Counted from the stretch's first letter, positions 31,901 through 43,249 are shown. The stretch: 64,000 nt of DNA from Candidatus Gracilibacteria bacterium (GCA_041660965.1 JBAZVH010000001.1:310001-374000), one strand, 5' to 3'. Numbers and translations are program-made. The notes: generated from the letters alone by a model not told the origin.

Positions 31901-34288
31901 TGTTTTTTTATCGGCGACTGTCAGCGAAATTTCTTCACACCCTAGTTCATCAAACGTATAGGAGACGCTTTTGCTCGTAGATACTTTGTTGAAGCCAATC
32001 TGCCAAAAATATGTGAGTTCCTCAGTTTTTCCATTTGTATTGACACTTTTATCGGCCGAAAAGGAAACAGCATTCGCTCTATCAACAGTCAGTGCTTCTT
32101 GATTATCGCACAAGCTTGGTTGTGCGGAAGCAGCAGAGGAGGAATTCCGTTGAATATTGATAACTGAGAATGGTTTATCTTCATCAGTAACATATATTTT
32201 ATCTGTGATACTATTCGAGTCTCCTTCTTCATTGGTGACCTTGACGGTGATAGGGAAAGTACCTGAAATGGGAAAGCTCGTTGCAAGTCTATTGTTTTTG
32301 GTAATAACTGGGGCCTCTGATCCTACTCTCCACTCATATACAGTGACTTGTGGTGGCGCTGTCACGAGGAGCATAGTCATCGCTCTCCGTTGTACCACTT
32401 CTGGGCGCATTGTGAGCTTGAGAAAAAGTATGCTCGTTATTTTGAGGTCTTTTTTAGTTTCCTGTGTTTTTCCGTCTTCGTCTGTAACACGCAATGTGAC
32501 ACGATAGGTGCCTTTTTCTGGAAAAATATATTTTCCACGATTGTTGAGTGCGTTCGTTTCGAGGAGTTGCATCGGTGTATCGTTCACGAACCATTCAAAT
32601 CGTAACTTTTGATTATCGGGATAATCTGGGTCAAAAGAATTGGTACCATCAAAAAGATACATATTGGGTGTTTCTGTGGAAACCATACTCGAAGTAAACT
32701 CAACACTCGGTGGGCGAGATTCGATTATGATTTCCATGGTATCCTTGTCACGTGCATCTCACTTGACAGAAGTCAGGGAAACAAAATATCGACCAGTATC
32801 GCCGAAGACATATTCCATTCTCGTTCCTGATACTGTATTGAGTATTGTATCAATTCCTTCCTTTTTGACTTCCCAGAGATACTGCACATCCGTTTCTTTC
32901 GAAACTTTTTGTGCTTGAAAAATCACCCTCTCTCACTTGCTGGGCGTTTTGTTATTTATAGAAATGGCTGCCAGTGGATCACCGATTTTTAGTACAATAT
33001 TCTTGGAAAATATCTCGTTATCATTTCTCGTGAGCGTGAGTTTTATCATGTGTTCTCCTGGTTCATATTTTTGTGATTCGAATTGTGGACCACCCTCATT
33101 CGTATCTGTGACCCCGTTACCAAAATCCCATTCCGTCTTTTTTACGGTGTATCATGAAGAGAAAACCGTTTCAGAGGCATCGATAGAGATATTTTTGAGA
33201 GCTTCCTTGGTAGGTATTTTGACGATTTGGTCAGCAAGTTGATCATTCATTTTAATGACAAATCGAATCTTTGGCTGTCCTACCTCTATCACGATACTTT
33301 TTTCAAAACTGATAACATCCATAAATCCCTGACTATTTTTACTGGCTGAATTGATGGTCAAATACACACTATAGGTTCCCTCCATTTCAAAAGTATAATT
33401 CACGATTTTCCCCTTACCTAAAATCTTAGCCCCCTCAGCAGTACGCATCCACCAGATAAAATTTTCATTTGGTATCACTGTCCCACTCCCATCTATCGCC
33501 TCCTTGGCCTCAAGCGTGACGGAAAGAGGAGCATCTCATGTTCGAGGAGTTGCATCAAGATTGGCCTCAATCGCAAATGTCTTTGGTTGTTCTAAAAAAG
33601 TACGTACAGTGTTTTCTACGATACCGCGATCTATCATCTCTCTCTTCAAATTATACGTGGAAATAGCCTTTTTCACTGCATCGTAATTTTGTTTATTTTG
33701 ATACATATCACCCCTATCTGGTAAATGCTGATATGCTCCATCTATGAGGAGCGAAAGCTCATTCATCACTTCCGGACTATACTCTCATGATATTCTTGTT
33801 TCAAGGGCACGAATTTTATTACTATAGGTCGTGAAATCGACCATTTTAACCTGTGTTTCTGCGACAGCTATTGGGAGAGATGCGGTTACTTTCTTATTAT
33901 TGAGCAGATAAAATACAGTGCTCACAATCCACCAAGCAAACCATATGATCACAATACCCGATACAACTCAAATAATGATTTTTTTTGTTTTTGCGGCAGA
34001 TTCTTCATTGGCAGGATTCAGTAATAGCTGAGCACCAGCATACATGATATAAATCACCGCTATCAATGTAAGAAACCCCAAAAGATATACAATCAAATCT
34101 TGGACAGCTTGCGCAATGCCTTTACCAGTTACAACTCATACATTCTTTCATAGCAATCACCCCACCGCATCAACGCCGGCCCTAAAACAGTTATTCCCTC
34201 AACAATTAAAACTAATGCTCGAAGCAAATGTGGTATGCACGAACAAAAATCAGAAGACGAGAGAAGATATAAGAATCGCTTTTTTCAT
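28940..34288 (-). CDS. Giant PKD-repeat surface protein
   Basis: 1782 residues from the ATG at 34288 (an ATG at 34300 overlaps the -10 box, so the second was chosen). Signal peptide MKKAILISSLVFGFLFVHTT. Two helices at about residues 70-125 (VYLLGFLTLIAVIYIMYAG; IIIGVVSGIVIIWFAWW) resemble TrbC/VirB2-type pilin subunits common in this group. Ten or more PKD/Ig-like beta-sandwich repeats follow (for example TEWDFGNGV, YRWDIDGDGFYDIKT, YEWRVGSEAPV), then a C-terminal helix (LMLWILGGILFAILGFIGIS). The acidic Ser/Thr/Pro cytoplasmic tail (about 390 residues) holds repeated PDW motifs and ends with a Lys-rich patch. About 20 glycines are TGA. Confidence 0.85.
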
Positions 34289-34298
34289 ATTCCTTTTC

Positions 34299-34327
34299 AT
34301 ATTAACAGATTATTCTCATAAATTCAA
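34299..34327 (-). promoter_or_regulatory. Promoter of the PKD-PrsW operon
   Basis: On the minus strand, TTGAAT (34327-34322), a 17-base spacer, TAATAT (34304-34299). The chosen ATG at 34288 lies 10 bases beyond. A short palindrome GACAC AGAAA GTGTC lies upstream near 34352-34370 and could be an operator or the end of the preceding transcript. Confidence 0.55.
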
Positions 34328-34390
34328 ATGATTTCTCGATTTATCAGAGGATATTGACACAGAAAGTGTCTTGACTTATACTTTTTTGTG

Positions 34391-35239
34391 TTACCACCTC
34401 CCACTGGCTCCTCCTCAACCAAATCCACCACCGCCAAATCAGCCACTCGAACCTCAACCAAATCCACCGCCAAATCCACCACTATGAGTATTTTGAAAAT
34501 TTCGAATAAGAGGAATTTTTTGATACACATATTTGGAAAGAAAGAAATCGAGAAGAAGACCTATGATGAGCCCAATTCCTCAACCAATAATCCCCCGTAA
34601 CACGAGTCAAACAATCACACCGACAACACCTCAGAGCCACCATGATTTGGATGCCGAGAGCACACTGAGAAAACCCCATCCAAAGAAGAGAATCAGAAAT
34701 CAAAAAGGTGCTATAGTATCGATGAGAGCACTTTTTGGTGCCGGTAAATCGACCACCTCACCCCGTAGAATCGGGCTCATCGCTGTGATTGCCGAAGCAA
34801 TCCCATCAAAGTATTGCTCTTTCTGAAAAGCAGGCGTGAGATATTCATCAATAATCCTCTTTGACATAAGATCCGTCATCACTCCTTCCAGTCCACGTCC
34901 GACCTCAATTCGCATCTCTCGTTCTGCCGGTGCGATGAGAATCAAGAGACCATTATCGAGTCACTTCTGCCCAACTCACCATGTACGAGCAAGAGTTATA
35001 CTCACTTCTTCTATAGTCCGACCTTGAAGACTTTTGAGAATCGCGATGCCGACTTGGTGATGCGTCTCTGTTTCTAGAGAACTCAGGGATTTCTCGAGTC
35101 ATTGGTTTTCGACAGGACTCAACATACCTACCTCATCTAAAATATGACCAACTGGGGCTGGTGGAACGACAAATTCTGCCAGTACCATGATACAAGCCAT
35201 ACTCAAAAATACAGCACTTGTACGAGAGAGGAGTTTCAT
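34391..35239 (-). CDS. TPM-domain protein with glycine-rich tail
   Basis: 282 residues. A signal peptide (about residues 1-22) is followed by a TPM domain (about residues 25-170: VGILDEVGMLSP-like start, GLDNGLLILIAPAEREMRIE, GRGLEGVMTD and PILRGEV). A transmembrane pair (about residues 188-240) leads to a tail of Gly-Phe-Gly repeats, as in YgcG-type proteins. TPM domains of YgcG/Psb32 type act in membrane-protein maintenance; some have phosphatase activity. It starts 24 bases after lemA, a pairing conserved in many bacteria. Most tail glycines use GGN codons, some TGA. Confidence 0.9.
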
Positions 35240-35263
35240 AAGGTGAGATTTTATTCTATCAAA

Positions 35264-35848
35264 TTATTTGATATCAAATTCTATCTTTGGTGCCACATCA
35301 GATCCAGTCTGTGCATCAAAAAGAACTGCTTTTTCAAAGCCAAAAAATCGAGCAATCACTACGCGCGGAAATTGAGTAATCATAATGTTCCACTGTGCTG
35401 CTACGGCATTAAAATCACCTCGCGCAACTCCAATACGATTTTCTGTACCTTCAAGCTGTGACTGGAGATCTTGGAAACCCTTTGTAGCTGTCAATTGTGG
35501 ATATGCCTCAACTGAGACGAGCAGACGACTCAATGCTCCAGAGAGTTCTCCTTGAGCAGCACTAAATTGTGCCAGACTCTGTGCGTTAGTTGGATTTACC
35601 TGTATCTGCGTTGCTTTCGCACGTGCCTCTACGACATCAGTCAGTGTCTTTTTTTCAAAATTGGCCGCTCATTGAACTGTTGAAACAAGCTGTGGTACGA
35701 GATCATTACGACGTTGATATTGGACCTCCACATCGCTCCATGCCCGATCGACTCCTGCCCGACCAGAAACGAGGGAATTGTATGCGCCCATGAGCCAGAG
35801 AACTCCGAGAGCTACAACGACAACAATGATGAGAAATAATTTTTTCAT
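35264..35848 (-). CDS. lemA: LemA family protein
   Basis: 194 residues. N-terminal transmembrane helix (LFLIIVVVVALGVLWLM), then the conserved YNSLVSGRAGVDRAWSDVEV, QYQRRNDLVPQLVSTVQG and SRLLVSVEAYPQLTATKGF, ending WNIMITQFPRVVIARFFGF. LemA proteins are helical membrane-anchored proteins of unclear role, usually encoded with a TPM-domain gene, as here. Confidence 0.95.
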
Positions 35849-36022
35849 AGAAGAAATAGAGAGAAGAAATAGAGAGAAAAATTATAGAGTTTTTTCTGTG
35901 AATACAAATATATGATATCTTGCATTTTGTAGGTTTTCATATAGACTCACATCATCCTATTACCACAGCAAATCTTCAGCCCTTTTTGCTTTGTGCTTTA
36001 TTATCTTTTCTTTTAACATCGT

Positions 36023-36595
36023 ATGAATCCTCTTCTCCTCAAGATAGCGAAATTTATGGCCCAAAGGCCAAAAGATAGAACCATACGTCTCTTTCATATA
36101 CTAATGGGACTTATTATTATGGAAATCCTCTGGATAGCACAAGACCGTTCGTTTCTCGATATTCCTTTTATGGGGATACAAGCACCACATAGAGAAAAAT
36201 ATATCGAATATGGCCTCTTTGTTCTCGGTATCATTCCTCTCTTTAAAGGACTCCTCCCATTCTGTCTCGTAAAACATGGTACCCTCAGGATAGCTCAAAT
36301 ATTGCTCGGTATCCTCCTCATACTCGTCGGTGGACCAATCATGGATCCTGCCGTGAAAGCGCCAACGCCAAAACCCGATCCAGCACCAACCACACAATCA
36401 GCTCCAACATGAGTGCCAGTAACCACTACTAGTGTTTTTAAGATAGATTTTTGAACAGAAAAAGTCCCCTCCAGTCATCCTGGGGCTCTCTTGGTACTTC
36501 TTGGGACATTGTGGATACTGGTCTGAGCGACAGGAAAAGGCACCACAGAAAAGTGCCTCCGTTACAAGGAAGTAGTCAAAAAAATCAGAGTGTAA
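36023..36595 (+). CDS. Four-helix membrane protein, unknown
   Basis: 190 residues. A short basic N-terminus is followed by three hydrophobic helices (about residues 22-42, 65-82 and 90-105), a Pro/Thr-rich loop (about residues 110-140) and a fourth helix (ALLVLLGTLWILVWATG), then a basic end. No family recognised. Three TGA glycines lie in the second half, so the standard code would truncate it at residue 129. It converges with the gene at 36605-37030, 9 bases apart. Confidence 0.75.
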
Positions 36596-36604
36596 CGAAA
36601 TGTT

Positions 36605-37030
36605 TTATTCTGGCCCCCTTGTTAACCTGTCATATGCCCAAGAAAGAAAACTAGGGACTAAAAAACATCCTGACCGAGAAGAAAGTGGCTCTGCTTCTGG
36701 AACAGAAATTCATTGAAAATCCTGATTAGCACGCTCCACTGTTGCCCTTATATTTGCATCATCTTCATCTTCCACTTCAAAAGAGATATCATCAAGAGCA
36801 CATGCACATTTTGTTGTATGAACTCGTTTCAAAATATCCTGCCGTATTCTTTTTTGTTCGGGTTCTAAAATCTCTCTTGAACCGATAACCGTAAAACAAA
36901 TATGTTTTCATCCTTCATCAAGACGGTATTGTATCTGAACTATATTTGGATATACTTCAGGTACTTGATCACAGAGATTCTGTCGAGCAATCTCAAGAGA
37001 AGATTGTGTTGGATTGGTGGAGAGTGACAT
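36605..37030 (-). CDS. Small soluble protein, unknown
   Basis: 141 residues, MSLSTNPTQSSLEIARQNLC to TAA at 36605. Mixed alpha/beta with an acidic segment (FEVEDEDDANIRATVERANQ) and a hydrophobic C-terminus containing a tryptophan. Two TGA glycines. There is no membrane segment and no recognisable motif. It may be divergently controlled with fmt, whose ATG is 39 bases away on the other strand. Confidence 0.7.
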
Positions 37031-37069
37031 AGAGAATAATTATATCTATATAATCAACTTGTCAACTAT

Positions 37070-38008
37070 ATGAAAAAACTTCGTGCGATATTCTTTGGCA
37101 CTCCTCAGCTTTCGGCTGATATTTTAGCGTATCTGCTTAATTCAGAAGGACTCAATATCGTCGCAATAGTCTCAAACCCTGATGCGGCTGGTGGACGAGG
37201 ACATGCACTTATCCCATCCCCTGTAACTCTCCTGGCAAAAGAGAGAAATATTACGCTTCTTCAACCGGAAAAGGTCAAAAATAATCCTCTGTTCCTCGAA
37301 GCCATCAAAACTCTCAAGCCTGATATCTGCCTGGTGGTGGCGTATGGCAAGATCCTCCCACAAGAACTCATCGATATCTCTCCGATGGGTTTTCTCAATG
37401 TCCATACCTCGCTTCTACCAAAATATCGTTGAGCTGCGCCAATCCAGCACGCCCTCTTAAATGGTGAAAAAATAACTGGACTCACAGTGCAACAAATGTC
37501 TCTCGGTATGGATGAAGGCGATATCCTCATCCAAGAGACTTGGAAAATAAGCAAAGATGATACCACAGGAACCCTTTTTGAAAAAACTGGCAAACGAGCT
37601 GGACCGCTCCTGGCCGAAGCTGTGAAGTGATTACAAAATGGAACTGTTACGCCGCAGAAACAAGAGAGCGCAGAAGCAACTTATACCAAATATATCAAAA
37701 AAACTGATGGAGAAATCCAACCAGATTGGTCGCTTGAGAAAACCTACCATGCTTGGCAGGCCTACACACCTTGGCCAGGACTCTCTATCTTTTTCGGAGA
37801 GACAAAAGTCACACTGCATCGAGTATCTAAATCCCCCTACTCAAGCACTCAAGCACTCAAGCACTCAAGCACTGTTCTCTCTTTTGAAGTAAAAAATTGA
37901 CTCCCCGCTCTCGCTCTCTCCGATGGTTACCTCATCATCCACGAACTCACACCAGCTGGGAAGAAACGAATGTCTGGTGAGGATTTTGTAAGAGGGTTTA
38001 TGAAATAA
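37070..38008 (+). CDS. fmt: Methionyl-tRNA formyltransferase with repeat insertion
   Basis: 312 residues. The N-terminal formyltransferase domain has IFFGTPQLSADILAYL, the catalytic NVHTSLLPKYRGAAPIQHA (Asn and His; TGA glycine in RGAAP) and MDEGDIL (catalytic Asp). The C-terminal OB domain (WQAYTPWPGLSIFFGETKV) is split by an in-frame 8-mer array giving STQALKHSST. It formylates initiator Met-tRNA. It is followed 13 bases later by a Nudix gene. Confidence 0.96.
37840..37871 (+). repeat. Tandem 8-mer array within fmt
   Basis: Four copies of CTCAAGCA, the complement of the array in argS at 24474-24506. It is translated in the same phase in both genes, giving the same STQALKHSST peptide. Confidence 0.9.
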
Positions 38009-38021
38009 TTTTCTATATATT

Positions 38022-38582
38022 ATGCAATCAAAAAAACCAGAAACGATTCTTTTCCAATGAAAAATTATCGAAGTGGTATCGCAGGAGCAATCCGACGGAA
38101 GAAAGTTTGAGATAGCTCGGAGGTCGCCAGGAGTACGAATGATCATTACTGATGGAAGTCGTATTCTTATCACAAAAGAATGGAGAAATGAACAAAACGG
38201 ATTTGACTATCGACTGCCTGGAGGAAAGGTCTTTGATAGTCTCAGAGAATACGAGGAAAAATTACAAAGTGGCTGAGATATGATCCAATATGCTGAGGAA
38301 GCGATTCGGAGAGAATGTCGCGAAGAAACAGGATTGATAGCACATACATTGAAACTTTTCTCTATCAGTAGAGCAGGAGCGACAATCGAGTGGGATCTCT
38401 ATTATTTTATCGTGGATACATTTGAAGAAAGCCCCAAAGGGCAAGAACTCGAACATGGCGAGCATATCACTCCGGAATGGATCGCGATAGATGACGTCAA
38501 AAAAATGTGTCTAGATGGACGCATCCAAGAGGATAGGACGGTAGGGGTTTTGTTACGATATATCTTATGCAACTCCAAATAA
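38022..38582 (+). CDS. Nudix hydrolase, ADP-ribose pyrophosphatase-like
   Basis: 186 residues. The Nudix helix EEAIRRECREETGLIA is preceded by RLPGGKVFDSLREYEEKLQS, so the loop between GGK and the helix is 15-20 residues longer than in the usual GX5EX7REUXEEXGU. Flanking EWRNEQNGFDYRLPGGK resembles ADP-ribose pyrophosphatases. It hydrolyses a nucleoside diphosphate linked to another moiety; substrate unknown. Two TGA glycines. Confidence 0.87.
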
Positions 38583-38683
38583 TTCTCTACCTCTAAGAAG
38601 ATTGAAGCAGAACACAAACATACTACTTTGGTGCGAGTGTGAAAGTTATAAAATTTTAGCTAATATAATATTTAATAAATAAA

Positions 38684-38712
38684 ATTTGTAAATCATAGTA
38701 TATCGCTATAAT
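38684..38712 (+). promoter_or_regulatory. Putative promoter, leaderless geometry
   Basis: TATAAT at 38707-38712, 7 bases before the ATG at 38720; weak -35 TTTGTA at 38685-38690. Confidence 0.5.
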
Positions 38713-38719
38713 ATATACT

Positions 38720-39505
38720 ATGAAATTAGGAAACTCACCCCCTACAAGCAATCCTGGACCTAAAATTGGTCTATCTCTTTGTTTTGCTCTTGCCACCATC
38801 TGAGTGCTTTCTGGATGAGAAAAAAACCCTTCTTGAAACCCAGTAACCACACCTCCTGTCGCAGGGGGAAAAAACGGTGACTTTTACAGTGGACCAGAAT
38901 GATATCAAATAAGTGCTGTTGATTTTTTGCAATCAGGGTGATTTTTTGGGGGAGGAGGAATATCTCCATCCACTTTTCGATCGCTTGTCCCTAGTCTATC
39001 AGAAGATAGACCAGTAGATAATGTTGTTCCACTTGAGGAACTATTTACAAGGTATGATACTATTGTGAATGAATTATCAGACAGAGCTCTTGCACCCGAT
39101 AGAAAAAATACACTCCTCGAAGAAGGGGTAGAAATCTTAGCTGGTATAATAAGTGATAGAGAAGTGTACATTATCCCAGATCCGCTTCGCATAAGAACTA
39201 CTGGGGAGTATCCACTAGAAACACCATGAAACAAAATAATTATACGTCCAAGTGGAATTCTATTACAAACACCGAAAGGGAGTGTAGGTCTTGGGTATGA
39301 AGTACGAGTTGCGCGACCTTGAGAAAAATTTCGCTCATTTGTTTTCAATGCACCAGTTGATCTCATTTTCTTTCCCGAAAAACCATGAAACCCTATACCA
39401 CTTCAAGAATTACTTGATGCTTTGCGTGAACTAGCAGCATCAGATAAAATAGTAATTAATGAACAAAATATGAAGAAACTTCGAGAAATTTTTCCGAAGG
39501 AATAA
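38720..39505 (+). CDS. Exported or membrane-anchored protein, unknown
   Basis: 261 residues. A hydrophobic segment near residues 16-32 (IGLSLCFALATIGVLSGG) is followed by a Gly/Pro-rich region (GGFFGGGGISPS) and a soluble domain of about 170 residues. Eight TGA glycines occur, six of them in the first third, so no standard-code open frame shows the protein whole. No family recognised. Its AT-rich promoter and own transcript suggest an independent unit. Confidence 0.72.
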
Positions 39506-39558
39506 AAACAGAAAACTAACTACTAATTATTTTTGTCTTTGATAGTCTCACTAGATTT

Positions 39559-39578
39559 CCTCGTGCTTTTTCACGAGG
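39559..39578. terminator. Hairpin between converging genes
   Basis: CCTCGTG CTTTTT CACGAGG, a perfect 7-base-pair stem, just after the stop of the minus-strand gene. It has no long T run, so terminator function is tentative. Confidence 0.5.
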
Positions 39579-39581
39579 GAG

Positions 39582-39974
39582 CTAAGCAAGACTCTCGGGA
39601 GAAATAGTATCTCCATTTGGTAACTGGATCAAACTTAAAACGGCTCTTCGAAACACCCCATCTACCGGCTCTGAAGGTATCCCCAATGTTTCACAACTTG
39701 TTAGAACAGCATGATAATTAATCAAAACTCAAATTCATTTTCCCATTCTTTCTCCTAATCTTGGATTATCTCAATATCCCCCCATTAATACATTGGCCAC
39801 AAATCAAGATGTAGCGCTTTGAATAATAGTATTATTTGGCAAACAAGGGTAAACTGTTGATAATCAATGAGCTAACTCGGTAACGCCTTCACCTCAGAGA
39901 TTTCATCAATTCTTTCTGACTCTTTCTATACAGGAAACTGTTCTGGCTACAAAATTTGGGCCTCAATCAATCAT
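39582..39974 (-). CDS. Glycine-rich small protein, unknown
   Basis: 130 residues, visible only under code 25: ten of its glycines are TGA, including pairs (KNGGN, NLGGEG). Start ATG 39974, stop TAG 39582. It has two cysteines and no membrane segment or recognised motif. The neighbouring DedA gene ends 48 bases upstream on the same strand. It stays open over 131 codons despite high TAA/TAG opportunity in AT-rich DNA, which supports a real gene. Confidence 0.65.
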
Positions 39975-40022
39975 GGGGGTATACTTATAAATATATAATA
40001 CTAACTATATTTTTATGTCAAA

Positions 40023-40739
40023 CTACAATTTCTTTTTCTGTTTATACGAATACACCGCAAATACTCCCACAATAACCACGATCAAAATATAACTCAGATA
40101 TTGAAGGACTACCTCGTAGGATTCGACGAAGAAAATCCCAATCAAGAGGATGCAGACTGCCCAGATTGATGAACCAACGATATTTGCCACCCAAAATTTG
40201 CGACCAGAGAGCCCTTGTGATGCAGCTAGGTAGGGAACAAACGAGCGAAGAAGGTTGTGAAATTTACCACCAATAATAAACCAAAAACCATTTTTATGTA
40301 CTTGGCGTTCGAGAAATCCAAGTTCTTTTGGACCAAGACCAATCCAGAGACCGTATTTCTGGAGCAATTCTTTGCCAGATATTCTCCCCATCATATATCC
40401 GAGTGCATTCCCGAGACAAGCGCCGAGCATAGCGAGCACTGCCGAGAGAAGAAATATATTCATATCCCTCTGTACGAAAAATCCACCCACAAGTATCATC
40501 ACATTCATACCAGGCACCACCACGCCAATAAATGGAAATGATTCTATCATAGCAACAAGGAAGAGAATCAAATAATTCCAGTTCCCCCATGATCGAATCT
40601 GCTCACCCATCCAATCAAGTATTGTTCGAATCGTTTCTGGTGATGTAAAAGAGAGAATCCCGATACCAATCATGGCGATCAAGAAGATGACATGGAGAAC
40701 GAGTGTCGTGATTTTGAGAAAATTCTTGAAAGATTTCAT
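40023..40739 (-). CDS. DedA family membrane protein
   Basis: 238 residues, one unbroken frame ending TAG. MIESFPFIGVVVPGMNVMIL carries the DedA E-xx-PxxxxxxPG motif, and GRISGKELLQKYG with GGKFHNLLRSFVPYLAASQG is the second motif (G-R/K-F-xxxRxxxPxxAG, with Lys for the first Arg). Five to six hydrophobic segments. Closer to the VTT/TVP38 branch than the copy at 18779-19372. Likely lipid-carrier flippase. Confidence 0.92.
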   Translation of the reverse strand: MKSFKNFLKITTLVLHVIFLIAMIGIGILSFTSPETIRTILDWMGEQIRSWGNWNYLILFLVAMIESFPFIGVVVPGMNVMILVGGFFVQRDMNIFLLSAVLAMLGACLGNALGYMMGRISGKELLQKYGLWIGLGPKELGFLERQVHKNGFWFIIGGKFHNLLRSFVPYLAASQGLSGRKFWVANIVGSSIWAVCILLIGIFFVESYEVVLQYLSYILIVVIVGVFAVYSYKQKKKL

Positions 40740-40962
40740 AGGTGCATAAGTATAAAGAAAAAATCGGAAATGATAGTAAAATTCACCGAGAAAATAATCA
40801 AAAAATAAAAATCATATTTTGCAAGTTTGATCTCTCTCGGGAACCAACTTGCCACAAAAAGCATTTCAATATGGCAAAAAATTGAGTACAATTTTATATC
40901 ACAACATATAACGCCTGAGAGGTAATGAGGATATTTTGAAAAGTTTTTGCTTTTCGGAAAAA

Positions 40963-41006
40963 ACTACATATTGTGTCGACACCAATTTTTTGGCACAATA
41001 TATAGT
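40963..41006 (+). promoter_or_regulatory. Pair of NrdR boxes over the nrdD promoter
   Basis: Box 1 ACTACATATTGTGT at 40963-40976 (complement ACACAATATGTAGT) and box 2 GCACAATATATAGT at 40993-41006 match the NrdR box consensus ACACWATATATWGTG-like, 30 bases centre to centre (three helical turns). Between and within them lie TCGACA (40976-40981), a 17-base spacer and TATATA (40999-41004), so bound NrdR would cover the promoter. Confidence 0.8.
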
Positions 41007-41020
41007 TATTTTCTATTTTT

Positions 41021-43249
41021 ATGGCACTCTATAAGATCCGCAAGCGCAATGGCGCTATTGTCACTTTCAACCGACACAAAATCGAGCATGCCATACAAAA
41101 AGCTATCGAAGCCGTCTGAGGGGAAGATTTCTCTCGAGTTCATACCCTCGCTGATGAGGTCATCGCACGTGCCAAAGAGCACGCTGGTGCTGATCTGCCA
41201 AATGTCGAGATGATCCAGGATGCTGTGGAGGAAATCCTGATCAAACACGGACACGACTCTGTCGCAAAAGCATTTATCCTCTATCGTGAAAAACGTGCAG
41301 AAACTCGTACTGACCGATTGGTCGTCGTAGAAGTCGGGAAAACAATGGAAGAATATCTCAATCGTTCTGATTGGAGAGTCAATGCTAACGCTAACTCTGG
41401 TTACTCGCTCGGGGGGATGCTCCTCAATACTTCTGGTAAAATAACAGCCAACTACTGGCTTTCTCATATTTATCCTTCTGAAGTCGGAAATGCTCATCGA
41501 AATGGGGACTATCACATCCATGACCTCGATATGTTCTCTGGATATTGTGCTGGCTGGTCGCTCAGACAGCTCCTTGAAGAAGGATTCAATGGTATGCCAA
41601 ATCGTATCGAATCAGCACCTCCTCGCAATCTCCAAGCAGCAGTCAATCAGATGATCAATTTTCTCTGAACACTCCAAAACGAGTGGGCAGGAGCGCAGGC
41701 ATTTTCTTCTTTTGATACCTATCTCTCTCCCTACGTTTACAAACATGAACAAGAACTCCGACGTGATATCGATGAATATGGAATGAAATTTTCAAGTGAT
41801 GTAGAAAAAGAAAAATATATCGATGAGAAGACGTACGCATATGTCTACCAACAAATGCAGAATTTTGTTTTTGGACTTAATGTGCCATCTCGTTGGGGCA
41901 CTCAGACACCATTTACCAATATCACGCTCGACTGGACTTGTCCAGAAGATCTCGCCGATAAAGGACTCCATCTCGGTGGCTATGACAAGGGTGAATATGT
42001 GAAAAAATTTGGAGAGCTTGATAAAGAACGAGCTATTATCAACAAGGCACTTCTAGAAGTATATGCAGCTGGTGATAGCAAAGGCCGTGTCTTCACCTTT
42101 CCGATTCCTACCTACAATATCACGGAAGACTTTCCGTGGGATTCTCCTGACACGCTCCGAATTTTCGATGTCACAGCCAAATATGGACTTCCCTATTTTC
42201 AAAACTTCATCGGTTCTCAATACAAACGAGTCAAAGATGAGCATGGCAATATGGTCACAGTAGAGAACAAAGAGGCCTACAAGCCCGGTGCAGTCCGATC
42301 AATGTGTTGTCGTCTTCAGCTCGATCTCCGAGAGCTCCTCAAGCGATGAAATGGTCTCTTCGGTTCTGCCGAAATGACGGGATCTATCGGGGTTGTCACG
42401 CTCAATCTCGCACGTATCGGATACAACACCAAGGGTGACAAAGAAGCATTTAAAGAGCGCATTCATCAACTGATGAATCTCGCAAAAACATCACTTGAAA
42501 TCAAACGAAAAGTCCTTGGGGAGTGGCTTGAAAAAGGTCTCTATCCATACACCTATCGATACCTCCGATCCTTTAGAAATCATTTCTCAACGATTGGGCT
42601 CAATGGTATGAATGAGGCCATTATGAATTTTACTGAAGGAAAAGAAGATATCTCGACTGATTGGGGTAAGGCATTTGCTACTGAAGTGCTCGAATATATG
42701 AGAGATGTCCTCAAAGAATATCAAGAAGAGACCGGTAATATGTACAATCTCGAAGCAACGCCTGCTGAAGGAACGACCTATCGTTTTGCAAAAGAAGATC
42801 AAAAACAGCTCCCTCATATTATCCAATCATGAACACCTGATAATCCCTATTACACGAATTCTTCTCAGCTTCCTGTCAATTTCACTGATGATGCATTTGA
42901 AGCGCTCGAATATCAAAATGAGCTCCAATGCAAGTATACCGGTGGTACCGTTCTCCATCTCTACATGGGAGAACGGATGAGCGATGCGGAGGCCTGCAAA
43001 AATCTCATCAAGAAAGCTCTCTCAAACTATCAACTCCCCTACATCACTGTCACGCCCACCTTCTCTATCTGTCCAAAACACGGTTACGTCAATGGGGAAC
43101 ATGATTATTGTCCAAAATGTGATGCAGAGCTCGGCTATACTGGAACTAAATTTGATATAGACTTCCGAAAGATTTATACTGCTGATGACAAAAAGATGCA
43201 TGAACTCGAACATACTCATGCTTGTGAATGCTCTACCCCGGTAGTATAA
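41021..43249 (+). CDS. nrdD: Anaerobic ribonucleoside-triphosphate reductase, large part
   Basis: 742 residues. ATP cone at residues 1-90 (YKIRKRNGAIVTFNRHKIEH). Class III reductase barrel with HIHDLDMFSGYCAGWSL and the radical-relay loop RSMCCRLQLDLREL. The C-terminal zinc domain has CPKHGYVNGEHDYCPKC, but the protein then ends HACECSTPVV without the fourth zinc cysteine and without the glycyl-radical loop. Both are encoded by the separate gene 49 bases downstream. It reduces NTPs to dNTPs without oxygen, activated by NrdG. At least seven glycines are TGA. Confidence 0.95.

Noticed and set aside
37638..37892. Open frame of 84 codons inside fmt.
   Set aside because: It is out of phase with the Fmt domain, which is continuous under code 25.
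40257..40575. Plus-strand frames opposite the second DedA gene.
   Set aside because: No family features; the minus-strand DedA protein is unbroken and recognisable.
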